Below the pieces are notes generated by a model that ran no database searches, was not told where the DNA came from, and saw only the letters and a list, made by a program, of their open reading frames with translations. 5,568 nucleotides of DNA from Alphaproteobacteria bacterium (lineage in GTDB: Bacteria; Pseudomonadota; Alphaproteobacteria; Rickettsiales; UBA1997): contig VGDN01000076.1 in NCBI GenBank assembly GCA_016869695.1, positions 1 through 5,568 on the forward strand, read 5' to 3'. Below, piece by piece: positions 1-5,568 of this stretch; the first letter of the stretch is position 1, and every line of letters starts with the position of its first letter. A program made the translations under genes and the position numbers.

Positions 1-400
1 TTTCTTCCGGCAAGCTGGTTAGAAGCGGTAGGCACAACCATTGTTGTTGAACGATCAGTATTCGGCGCCGTGTTATAACCTCGATTAACCTGATTCAAAT
101 CCAAATTCAGCACATTTTCTCTTGCTGGTAGATCAACTGTTGTGTCGTCATCATCTTCGTCGTTATTTGCCGCGTAAACTACCGCCTCCCCAGGAAATAA
201 CGTGGTACATGCTTTGCGAGAAACGACTCCAGCAAACGCGCCTCCGAGCACCAAAAATGGCATAGTGTTTGGAACAAAAATCGAAACAACTACTCCACCA
301 ACAGCTCCGAGACCACCTGACAGAATGTACCAACGAATATTTTTCTCTTCTCTTCTCTTCTCTGTCTCTCTTGCGCTTCAAGCGTTCGATCGTTCCCCAT
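1..400 (-). CDS. Unrecognised small membrane protein, 5' part only, reading frame interrupted by a repeat
   Basis: The gene runs off the left edge and I do not recognise its family. From the ATG at 400 the frame encodes a charged stretch (MGNDRTLEAQERQRREEK). It then passes the AGAGA repeat and stops at 290-292 after 36 codons. A second frame, open from 338 to the window edge with no stop for about 112 codons, carries the rest. Joined at the repeat, residues about 22-59 form a probable helical hairpin: WYILSGG to SIF, a VPNT turn, then MPFLVLGG to VVS. Each helix has a GxxxG (G30/G34, G52/G56). A basic SRK follows, then an acidic NDEDDDD run and an Asn/Thr-rich tail. Charges suggest both ends are cytoplasmic. 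Start 400 is chosen because AGGA lies 6 nt upstream; the ATGs at 424 and 430 lack one. The gene lies just after htpG on the same strand. It could be a pseudogene, a phase-variable gene, a frameshifted gene or a sequencing error. Confidence 0.6.
344..363 (-). repeat. Tandem pentanucleotide repeat, AGAGA x4, inside a coding region
   Basis: Four perfect copies of AGAGA (TCTCT on the plus strand) lie end to end and run into a five-A tract at 340-344 on the coding strand. They sit exactly where the reading frame of the small membrane protein changes. The unit length is not a multiple of three, so each gain or loss of a copy shifts the frame. With four copies the frame is off; three or six copies would join the charged N-terminus to the membrane segment as EEKNIRWY. 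Confidence 0.85.
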
Positions 401-406
401 ATCAAA

Positions 407-410
407 TCCT
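407..410 (-). promoter_or_regulatory. Probable ribosome binding site that decides the start at 400
   Basis: On the minus strand an AGGA lies 6 nt upstream of the ATG at 398-400. The two earlier in-frame ATGs (424 and 430) are preceded only by A/T-rich sequence with no purine-rich motif. This favours the shorter N-terminus beginning MGNDRT. Confidence 0.45.
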
Positions 411-438
411 GCACCCGGCCCCATTCGCATAAAAAATT

Positions 439-2304
439 TTAATTGATTAAACTTTGCAATCTCCGCGAAAAATCTTTCGCATCCTTGATTGGTTCGTCTT
501 CGATGATGCAAGCCAAGTCAAACAAAGTTGCAACCTTGTCTTTCGCTTCATTTTGTTTTGATTCATTTGCGTAATCTTCATTGAGATTTTTGATGATGCG
601 ATTGCTCGGATTGATCTCAAAAATCTTCACCGTTCCCGCCTGAATTTGTTTTTGTTCGAGTAAAAATCTTTCCAGACGAATATCCATTGAACCCGCGTCC
701 ACAGCGAGGCAAACCGGTGAGTCGGTTAATTTTTTTGAGATGCGCGCGTCTTTGATTTTGTCGCCGAGAGATTCTTTTATGAACTTCAACAAACCGTCAA
801 AATTGCTGCTCGTTACGTCTTTAATTTCCTCTTCTTTTACTTCGGTTTTTTCAATGTTTGAGATGTCTACGTCGTGACGATTAATTGAGCAAAACTCCTT
901 CTCCTTGTAAGGCAAAGCAACCGTCACCCAAAACTCATCAACCGCGTCAGTCAAAAATAAAACCTCGACATCTTTCGCCAAAAATGCTTCGAGTTGCGGC
1001 GAAGATTTTATCTTCTCGACAGATTCTCCCGTTAAGAAATAAACCTTGTCCTGTCCAGGCTTGGCGCGGTCTAAATACTCTGCCATTGAAATTAATTTCT
1101 CCGGCGATCTCGAAGAATAAAAACGAGAAACTTCTAAAATCTTTTCGCGAAATTCTGACGATTCACAAAGACCTTCTTTCAGCACCGCACCGAAATTTTC
1201 CCAGAATTTTAGATACTCCTCAGCGCTCTCGGCGGCTTTCTTCTTCAACTCCGAAAGCACTTTACTTACCACCGATTTTCTAATTTTGTCGAGCACCGAA
1301 CTGTGCTGCAAATTTTCGCGACTGATGTTTAGCGGCAAATCATCCGAATCGACGAGACCACGCAGGAAGCGCATGCAGGCCGGTACCAATCCCAACTCCT
1401 CCGAGATAAAAACTTTTTTTACGTAAAGTTTTACCGAAGTTTTGCGGTCGGGATGAAAGAGATCGAATGGCTTGGTTGTAGGCACAAAGAGCAGATTGGT
1501 GTAAGTCACCAAACCTTCGACCTTATTGTGAATGGTCAGCCATGGCTCACCCGGAATATGGGAAATATGTTTGAAAAAATTTTGATATTGCTCAGCAGTG
1601 ATTTCGCTTGCAGCCTTTGTCCACAAGGCTGAAGCAGAGTTTAAAACCTCAACCTTCGCCCCCGCTTCCAAATTTTCTGGAATGAATTCGATCTTAAAAT
1701 TGATGTGGTCGGAGTAGGTCTGCACAACATGTTTGATGTGGAAGCGATCCAGGAAATCCGTGGCGTCATCCTTTAAATGCAAAGTGATTTTTGTGCCGTG
1801 CGGAATATTTTCTTCTGAGTGGGAAATGGTGAAATTCCCACTTCCGCTAGATTCCCACTTCCAACCTTCCGCTGAATCAAACTTGCGCGAAACCACCTCC
1901 ACCTTGTCTGCAATCATGAAGCTGGAATAAAAGCCAACGCCAAATTGACCGATTAGTTGCACATCTTTTTGCCTGTCACCAGTAAGGGATTTTATGAAAT
2001 TCTCCGTGCCTGAGCGCGCAATCGTACCAAGGTTTGAGATTAGATCTTCACGATTCATCCCAATGCCGTTGTCGGTGATGATTAGCAGTTTTTTTTCCTT
2101 GTTGGTAGTTAGCGAAATCTTCAACTCATCCTTCGCTAGATCGGGATTTTGCGCCGCCAAATAACGCAGTTTATCGCAAGCATCTGATGCGTTTGATACC
2201 AACTCGCGCAAGGCTACATCTTTGTTAGTGTAAAGGGAGTTAATCATTAAGTTGAGGATCTTTCCGACCTCAACATCGAAGTTAAATTCTTGAGACATGG
2301 ACAT
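439..2304 (-). CDS. htpG: HtpG, bacterial Hsp90 molecular chaperone
   Basis: This is the cytosolic ATP-dependent Hsp90-family chaperone, a homodimer that remodels client proteins together with DnaK. The 621 residues match the usual HtpG length (E. coli 624). The N-terminal GHKL ATPase domain shows E34 and N38 in ELVSNASDA, DNGIGM at 78-83, GTIARSGT at 93-100 and the lid glycines GQFGVGF at 119-125. The middle domain (about 225-490) carries NISRENLQ with the catalytic-loop arginine R329. The dimerisation domain includes ISKKLTDSP at 522-530. There is no EEVD tail, as expected for bacteria. All expected motifs are intact. The start at 2304 gives MSMSQEF; the ATG at 2298 (MSQEF) is equally possible, and neither has a Shine-Dalgarno. 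A heptamer array abuts the start codon. I saw no clear sigma-32 promoter. The gene is divergent from the outer membrane protein gene and probably co-transcribed with the small membrane protein gene downstream. Confidence 0.97.
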   Translation of the reverse strand: MSMSQEFNFDVEVGKILNLMINSLYTNKDVALRELVSNASDACDKLRYLAAQNPDLAKDELKISLTTNKEKKLLIITDNGIGMNREDLISNLGTIARSGTENFIKSLTGDRQKDVQLIGQFGVGFYSSFMIADKVEVVSRKFDSAEGWKWESSGSGNFTISHSEENIPHGTKITLHLKDDATDFLDRFHIKHVVQTYSDHINFKIEFIPENLEAGAKVEVLNSASALWTKAASEITAEQYQNFFKHISHIPGEPWLTIHNKVEGLVTYTNLLFVPTTKPFDLFHPDRKTSVKLYVKKVFISEELGLVPACMRFLRGLVDSDDLPLNISRENLQHSSVLDKIRKSVVSKVLSELKKKAAESAEEYLKFWENFGAVLKEGLCESSEFREKILEVSRFYSSRSPEKLISMAEYLDRAKPGQDKVYFLTGESVEKIKSSPQLEAFLAKDVEVLFLTDAVDEFWVTVALPYKEKEFCSINRHDVDISNIEKTEVKEEEIKDVTSSNFDGLLKFIKESLGDKIKDARISKKLTDSPVCLAVDAGSMDIRLERFLLEQKQIQAGTVKIFEINPSNRIIKNLNEDYANESKQNEAKDKVATLFDLACIIEDEPIKDAKDFSRRLQSLIN

Positions 2305-2336
2305 GATTTAGGATTTAGGATTTAAGATTTAGGATT
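2305..2336. repeat. Tandem heptamer array (GATTTAG) next to the htpG start codon
   Basis: Units are GATTTAG (2305-2311), GATTTAG (2312-2318), GATTTAA (2319-2325), GATTTAG (2326-2332) and a partial GATT (2333-2336). On the htpG strand this reads as repeated CTAAATC and touches the ATG at 2304. It fills the leader where a ribosome binding site would normally lie and takes up nearly half of the 73-bp divergent intergenic region. The rest of that region (2337-2377) is A/T-rich and shows no strong promoter on either strand by eye. Confidence 0.85.
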
Positions 2337-2377
2337 CGTGCAAACTTAGGAAAATTTTTACTCCCAACAACTGGCTT

Positions 2378-3082
2378 ATGAAAAAAATTTTTAGCTTCAT
2401 CACCATCTTCTTATGCATTACTGCCTCTAGCTTTGCGCATGATCACGTTAATGATTACCAAAAATTTCCTCACCCAAAACAAACACCGCTTCCGTCGATT
2501 TATGAGATTAAAGTTCCGCAACAAACTGCCTTCGATTCATTTTTCTTTAAGCCGTCTCTAAGCATAGAATACAACGCTCCGCGCGTCTTTCACGGCGGCA
2601 CTAATGCTGATTTTAGAGTTGATGGTGGATTGTTTCATCAGCTCAGCATCCCAACGAACATCGCGCTCGGCGGCAATTTTCGTGTGCACAGATATTTGGG
2701 ATTTAACATCAACTGGGCACAAAGCACATTGATCAACTCAAACCTGAAAGATGTTGGTACTCTAAGCGATAGAGCTAAGTTTAAAATTGATCACACTAAT
2801 ATTTCGGCACTGTTTTATGCACCGATCGCCGAAAATATTTTTGAGATTTTTGGCGAAGCTGGCGTGTCAGATATGCGTAGTAGGCTTACTTACTCTAATG
2901 CCAACAATGTTGCGACACTTAGCAAAACTCACGAGACTGTTGGATTTTACGGCGCCGGCTTTCAGTTCCTCATCAATGACCGTAGCGCTCTGCGCTTCTC
3001 TTGGCAAAGATATGCTGGTAAACTCGGCTTGCTTGACGCAAATTACGAAACCATCCGCATTGGTTATCTAAGATCATTTTAG
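2378..3082 (+). CDS. Small outer membrane beta-barrel protein with signal peptide
   Basis: This is a predicted secreted protein of 234 residues that inserts in the outer membrane; its family and ligand are not recognised. It starts with a Sec signal peptide (MKKI, hydrophobic 5-17, probable cleavage after SSFA at residue 20). A polar, proline-containing linker (about 21-52) follows. Then come alternating amphipathic strands, for example [12 protein letters not shown] (55-66), [18 protein letters not shown] (96-113), NISALFYAP (141-149), [10 protein letters not shown] (154-163), [13 protein letters not shown] (187-199), [10 protein letters not shown] (204-213) and a final [11 protein letters not shown] terminal phenylalanine with alternating hydrophobic residues is the usual barrel-assembly signal. 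Size and strand count suggest an eight-stranded barrel of the OmpA/OmpX/OmpW kind. It could be an adhesin, a structural protein or a small porin. It is divergent from htpG, with no clear Shine-Dalgarno, and is followed by a putative terminator. Confidence 0.78.
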   Translation: MKKIFSFITIFLCITASSFAHDHVNDYQKFPHPKQTPLPSIYEIKVPQQTAFDSFFFKPSLSIEYNAPRVFHGGTNADFRVDGGLFHQLSIPTNIALGGNFRVHRYLGFNINWAQSTLINSNLKDVGTLSDRAKFKIDHTNISALFYAPIAENIFEIFGEAGVSDMRSRLTYSNANNVATLSKTHETVGFYGAGFQFLINDRSALRFSWQRYAGKLGLLDANYETIRIGYLRSF

Positions 3083-3097
3083 TCACATCCCCTCTTT

Positions 3098-3125
3098 TTT
3101 TGGAAAGCCTTCCGAAATCTTTTTT
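3098..3125 (+). terminator. Putative intrinsic terminator or attenuator between the barrel gene and metK
   Basis: A TTTTGGAA arm (3098-3105), an AGCC loop (3106-3109) and a TTCCGAAA arm (3110-3117) can form an 8-bp stem with one U-G wobble. A T-tract follows at 3118-3125 (TCTTTTTT). The stem is only partly G/C, so it may be leaky. It sits 15 nt after the stop of the barrel gene and 12 nt before the metK start, which would make metK expression depend on read-through or on a promoter overlapping the hairpin. Confidence 0.45.
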
Positions 3126-3137
3126 CATGAGTTCCTT

Positions 3138-4295
3138 ATGCCAAAGAATTTTTTCTTCACTTCTGAATCGGTTTCAGAAGGTCATCCCGACAAAATCTGC
3201 GACCAAATTTCTGACAGTTTAGTTGATGCTTATCTAGGTCGTGATCCCTACTCCCGCTTAGCTATCGAGACATTCGTAACTACCAATCGTATTGTGATTG
3301 GCGGCGAGATTCGTGCGCCGGAAATTCCTGCCTACGAGGTTGAGCAGCTTGTGCGTAAAGCGGTTAAGGACATCTGTGGTGAGCAGCCTGGCTTCCACTT
3401 TCAAAATCTTGAAATCACCAACCTCTTACACAAACAATCTCCTGACATCGCGATTGGTGTAGATGCTTCTGGCTCTAAAGATGAAGGTGCTGGTGATCAG
3501 GGAATCATGTTTGGTTATGCTTGCCACGAGACTGATGTTTTAATGCCAGCACCGATTTATTACGCGCACCGCATCCTACACAATATCATGAATGCAAGAA
3601 GGGCTGGTAAGCTGTCGGAGCTTGGTTCTGATGCCAAAAGCCAAGTGACTCTGTGGTATGAAAATGGTGTGCCAACCCGGGCTGAGACTGTGTTGGTTTC
3701 GATTCAGCATAAGGAAGGCGTAACGCAAGAACAGGTGAAGGAATTAATCAGACCATATGTCGAAAGCACTTTGCCCAAGGGCTGGATGTGCAAAGATGAA
3801 AATTTTTTGGTGAACCCAACTGGCAAATTTGTGATTGGCGGACCGGATGGAGATGCGGGATTAACTGGTCGTAAAATCATCGTCGACACTTATGGTGGCG
3901 CAGCTCCGCACGGTGGTGGCGCTTTTTCTGGCAAAGACCCAACCAAGGTCGATCGCTCCGCTGCTTACATGGCACGCTACTTGGCGAAGAACGTTGTTGC
4001 TGCCGGACTGGCAACAAGATGCACCATCCAAATCGCCTACGCAATCGGGCTCTCCAAGCCACTCGCGCTTTATGTCAATAATCACAAAACCGGAATTGCT
4101 GGCGAAGATTTGGTGAAGACAATCAATGAGTTAGTCGATCTCAGCCCGCGCGGCATCAGAACTCATCTAGGTCTCAATAAACCAATCTACAAACGCACTG
4201 CCGCTTACGGCCATTTCGGCCGCACTCCTGAAGCTGACGGAGGATTTTCTTGGGAAAAAACTGATTTGGCAGATAAGCTGAAAGCAATCTTTTAA
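3138..4295 (+). CDS. metK: S-adenosylmethionine synthetase (methionine adenosyltransferase)
   Basis: The enzyme converts methionine and ATP to S-adenosylmethionine, phosphate and diphosphate in the cytosol, using Mg2+ and K+, and is usually a tetramer. The 385 residues match the family (E. coli 384). GHPDK at 15-19 supplies the catalytic histidine H16 and the metal ligand D18. E44 fits the conserved K+-site glutamate. The first signature GAGDQG is at 117-122, the nucleotide-binding [20 protein letters not shown] runs from 227 to 246, and the glycine-rich phosphate loop [16 protein letters not shown] is at 259-274. Nothing is missing, so the gene looks functional. This is notable because metK is decayed in some Rickettsia that import S-adenosylmethionine. 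The only Shine-Dalgarno-like element is a GAG 6 nt before the ATG. No recognisable SAM riboswitch fits in the 55-bp leader. It converges on metC with 9 bp between the genes. Confidence 0.98.
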   Translation: MPKNFFFTSESVSEGHPDKICDQISDSLVDAYLGRDPYSRLAIETFVTTNRIVIGGEIRAPEIPAYEVEQLVRKAVKDICGEQPGFHFQNLEITNLLHKQSPDIAIGVDASGSKDEGAGDQGIMFGYACHETDVLMPAPIYYAHRILHNIMNARRAGKLSELGSDAKSQVTLWYENGVPTRAETVLVSIQHKEGVTQEQVKELIRPYVESTLPKGWMCKDENFLVNPTGKFVIGGPDGDAGLTGRKIIVDTYGGAAPHGGGAFSGKDPTKVDRSAAYMARYLAKNVVAAGLATRCTIQIAYAIGLSKPLALYVNNHKTGIAGEDLVKTINELVDLSPRGIRTHLGLNKPIYKRTAAYGHFGRTPEADGGFSWEKTDLADKLKAIF

Positions 4296-4304
4296 AGATA
4301 GAAC

Positions 4305-5501
4305 CTATTTCCTCAGCCGCCTGAATCCCGCCTCCAGGTCACTTTTTAAATCTTCGACATCTTCCAAACCCACATTGATGCGTAGGCATGTTTTACCGCT
4401 GTAAAACCACTTAGTTGCGGTGCGGATTGAAGTGGCATCAATTGGAAGAATCAGTGACTCGTAGCCTCCCCATGAATAACCCATTACGTAAAAATGCAGC
4501 TTGTCGAGCATGCGTGCTAATGATTCATTGGAATATTTACGATCTAGAATAATCGTGAATAACCCTGCTGCACCAGTAAAGTCGCGCTTCCACAGCTTGT
4601 TACCGGGATCTGATTCTAGGGCCGGATAAAGAACTTTAGAAACTTCGTGACGTTGCTCAAGCCAAGAGGCAAGCTGAATCGCAGACTTGAATGCATGATC
4701 CATCCTTACCTTCACTGTGCGAAGTCCACGCTGAACCATGTAAGAAGAAAATGGCGCGGCACTAACAGCCATATAGCGAAAAGCTTCATACATAGCACGA
4801 AAATGTTTTTCCTGCACCGTTATCGCACCCATCATCACATCGGAATGGCCGTTGATATATTTGGTGAGCGCAGTCACCGACACATCAACGCCGTGATCAA
4901 GTGGCTTGTAATAAATCCCACTAGCCCAGGAGTTATCCATGATCGTGATCACCCCATGCTTCTTCGCAACTTTGCAAATCGCCGGCACATCCTGTACCTC
5001 GAAGCTAAGCGAGCCTGGGCTTTCCATGAAGATCACCTTGGTGTTTTTCTTGATCAACTTCTTGATATCCTCGCCGATCAATGGGTTGTAGTAAGTTGTT
5101 TCGATGCCAAGTTTCTTTAGGAACTTATCCGCAAAAGCACGAGTCGGCGAATAAACATTATCCACCAGAAGCAGGTGGTCACCTTGTTTTAAAAAAGCGA
5201 TCAGCGCTGTGTTTACCGCCGCCGCGCCGGAAGATGTGACAAAGGTGTTGTAACCATTTTCGATCTCAGCGATTGCTTGCTCGAGCGCGAAATTTGTCTG
5301 CGTACCGTAGCGACCATATTTCAACTCATATGGTTCGACCAAATCATTATTCGAATAGCCACGTTCCGCATATATCAAATCCTTCAATGTCGGGAAGGCG
5401 ATTGTTGAACTTTGATATATCGGCGGATTAACCATCCAACCCTGCTTTTTTGGATCGCGGCCAGCGTGAATAATGCGAGTTGCTTCGTTCATTTCGTGCA
5501 T
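4305..5501 (-). CDS. metC: Cystathionine beta-lyase, PLP-dependent
   Basis: The enzyme cleaves cystathionine to homocysteine, pyruvate and ammonia in the cytosol, the step before methionine synthase. The 398 residues are full length for the Cys/Met-metabolism PLP family (fold type I). Visible features are YGRYGT at 62-67 (Tyr and Arg contacting the neighbouring subunit's PLP), SSGAAA at 90-95, the stacking tyrosine Y117 in DNVYSPTR, and D189 in MDNSW pairing with the PLP ring nitrogen. The Schiff-base lysine is K214 in TALTKYINGHSD, and R374 in LRINVGLED binds the substrate carboxylate. SWGGYESL at 343-350 favours the lyase MetC over cystathionine gamma-synthase or gamma-lyase, which usually have a leucine in place of W344. 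The start at 5501 has AGG 8 nt upstream; the ATG at 5492 is a weaker alternative. Related lyases such as methionine gamma-lyase are less likely. Confidence 0.92.
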   Translation of the reverse strand: MHEMNEATRIIHAGRDPKKQGWMVNPPIYQSSTIAFPTLKDLIYAERGYSNNDLVEPYELKYGRYGTQTNFALEQAIAEIENGYNTFVTSSGAAAVNTALIAFLKQGDHLLLVDNVYSPTRAFADKFLKKLGIETTYYNPLIGEDIKKLIKKNTKVIFMESPGSLSFEVQDVPAICKVAKKHGVITIMDNSWASGIYYKPLDHGVDVSVTALTKYINGHSDVMMGAITVQEKHFRAMYEAFRYMAVSAAPFSSYMVQRGLRTVKVRMDHAFKSAIQLASWLEQRHEVSKVLYPALESDPGNKLWKRDFTGAAGLFTIILDRKYSNESLARMLDKLHFYVMGYSWGGYESLILPIDATSIRTATKWFYSGKTCLRINVGLEDVEDLKSDLEAGFRRLRK

Positions 5502-5509
5502 ATGCGTTA

Positions 5510-5512
5510 CCT
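5510..5512 (-). promoter_or_regulatory. Ribosome binding site of metC
   Basis: An AGG inside TTAGGTAA on the minus strand lies 8 nt before the ATG at 5499-5501. The spacing supports that start over the in-frame ATG three codons later at 5490-5492. Confidence 0.5.
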
Positions 5513-5531
5513 AAGTTTATTGTCAGAAGAG

Positions 5532-5560
5532 ATTAGTGGTCCCATTTTTTTACCGGCCAA
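5532..5560 (-). promoter_or_regulatory. Possible sigma-70 promoter for metC
   Basis: Read on the minus strand, TTGGCC (5555-5560) and ACTAAT (5532-5537) each match the -35 and -10 consensus at four of six positions and are separated by exactly 17 bp. Transcription would start about 20-25 nt before the ribosome binding site. This is the best promoter-like pair in the short upstream region, but such matches arise by chance in A/T-rich DNA. Confidence 0.35.
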
Positions 5561-5568
5561 GATGTGTA

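Noticed and set aside
336..338. Rare ATT start at 338 for the membrane protein, preceded by the purine-rich repeat as a ribosome binding site
   Set aside because: ATT starts are very rare, and a start there would leave out the well-signalled charged N-terminus. A frame interruption explains the layout better, although this cannot be fully excluded.
163..432. Competing short open frames on both strands over the left end
   Set aside because: The plus-strand frame (202-432) and the minus-strand frame (163-414) give Ser/Trp/Arg- or Pro-rich translations without structure. The third minus-strand frame, open from 338 to 1, gives a coherent membrane protein and fits best.
885..1283. Plus-strand open frame of 132 codons inside htpG
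   Set aside because: It is exactly antisense to the well-conserved middle and C-terminal region of htpG, has a low-complexity Lys/Pro/Ser-rich translation and shows no ribosome binding site.
2305..2380. Sigma-32 heat-shock promoter for htpG
   Set aside because: No CTTGAAA-like -35 element with a suitably spaced CCCCAT-like -10 is visible on the minus strand. Control by another route is possible.
2787..3071. Second plus-strand frame within the barrel gene
   Set aside because: It overlaps the barrel gene fully, has no start signal, and the barrel frame has a signal peptide and a proper C-terminus.
3083..3137. SAM riboswitch upstream of metK
   Set aside because: The gap is only 55 bp, is largely T-rich, and I could not find the conserved elements of SAM-I or SAM-II aptamers.
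3704..4116. Several 60-75 codon frames within metK on both strands
   Set aside because: All lie inside the most conserved part of MetK and are shadows of it.
4287..4299. ATCTTT-T-AAAGAT palindrome over the metK stop codon as a bidirectional terminator
   Set aside because: The stem is mostly A/T with a one-base centre and no T-tract after it on either strand, so it is unlikely to be stable enough.
4647..5120. Plus-strand open frame of 157 codons inside metC
   Set aside because: It is antisense to the conserved MetC coding sequence. The translation is His/Arg-rich with no domain features, as expected of a shadow frame.

Overview
The window looks like part of a moderately AT-leaning bacterial chromosome. 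The HtpG and cystathionine beta-lyase sequences have an alphaproteobacterial flavour, and a small outer membrane barrel shows that it is Gram-negative. A host-associated lineage of the Rickettsiales/Holosporales kind is possible, but nothing seen here proves the taxon. No mobile element, tRNA, rRNA or CRISPR array was found.

Layout from left to right. Positions 1-400 (minus strand) hold the 5' part of an unrecognised small membrane protein gene that runs off the window edge. Its reading frame is broken inside a tandem pentanucleotide repeat. Positions 439-2304 (minus) hold htpG, the bacterial Hsp90, which ends only a few bases before the broken gene, so the two are probably co-transcribed. 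A 73-bp divergent intergenic region follows and contains four to five copies of a heptamer (GATTTAG) directly against the htpG start codon. Positions 2378-3082 (plus) encode a small secreted beta-barrel outer membrane protein. After a plausible intrinsic terminator or attenuator comes metK (3138-4295, plus), S-adenosylmethionine synthetase. It converges on metC (4305-5501, minus), cystathionine beta-lyase, with only 9 bp between the two stop codons. A reasonable promoter for metC lies at the right edge.

Functionally, MetC makes homocysteine, which is methylated to methionine elsewhere in the genome. MetK then turns methionine into S-adenosylmethionine. The two genes are therefore pathway neighbours encoded tail to tail. 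HtpG is a general chaperone and the barrel is an envelope protein; I see no direct link from these to the methionine genes.

Most of the window is ordinary housekeeping sequence. The points worth a second look are the two short tandem repeats. The AGAGA x4 tract puts the small membrane protein out of frame and would put it back in frame with three or six copies. The heptamer array occupies the place where the htpG ribosome binding site would be expected. I found no convincing new multi-gene system.
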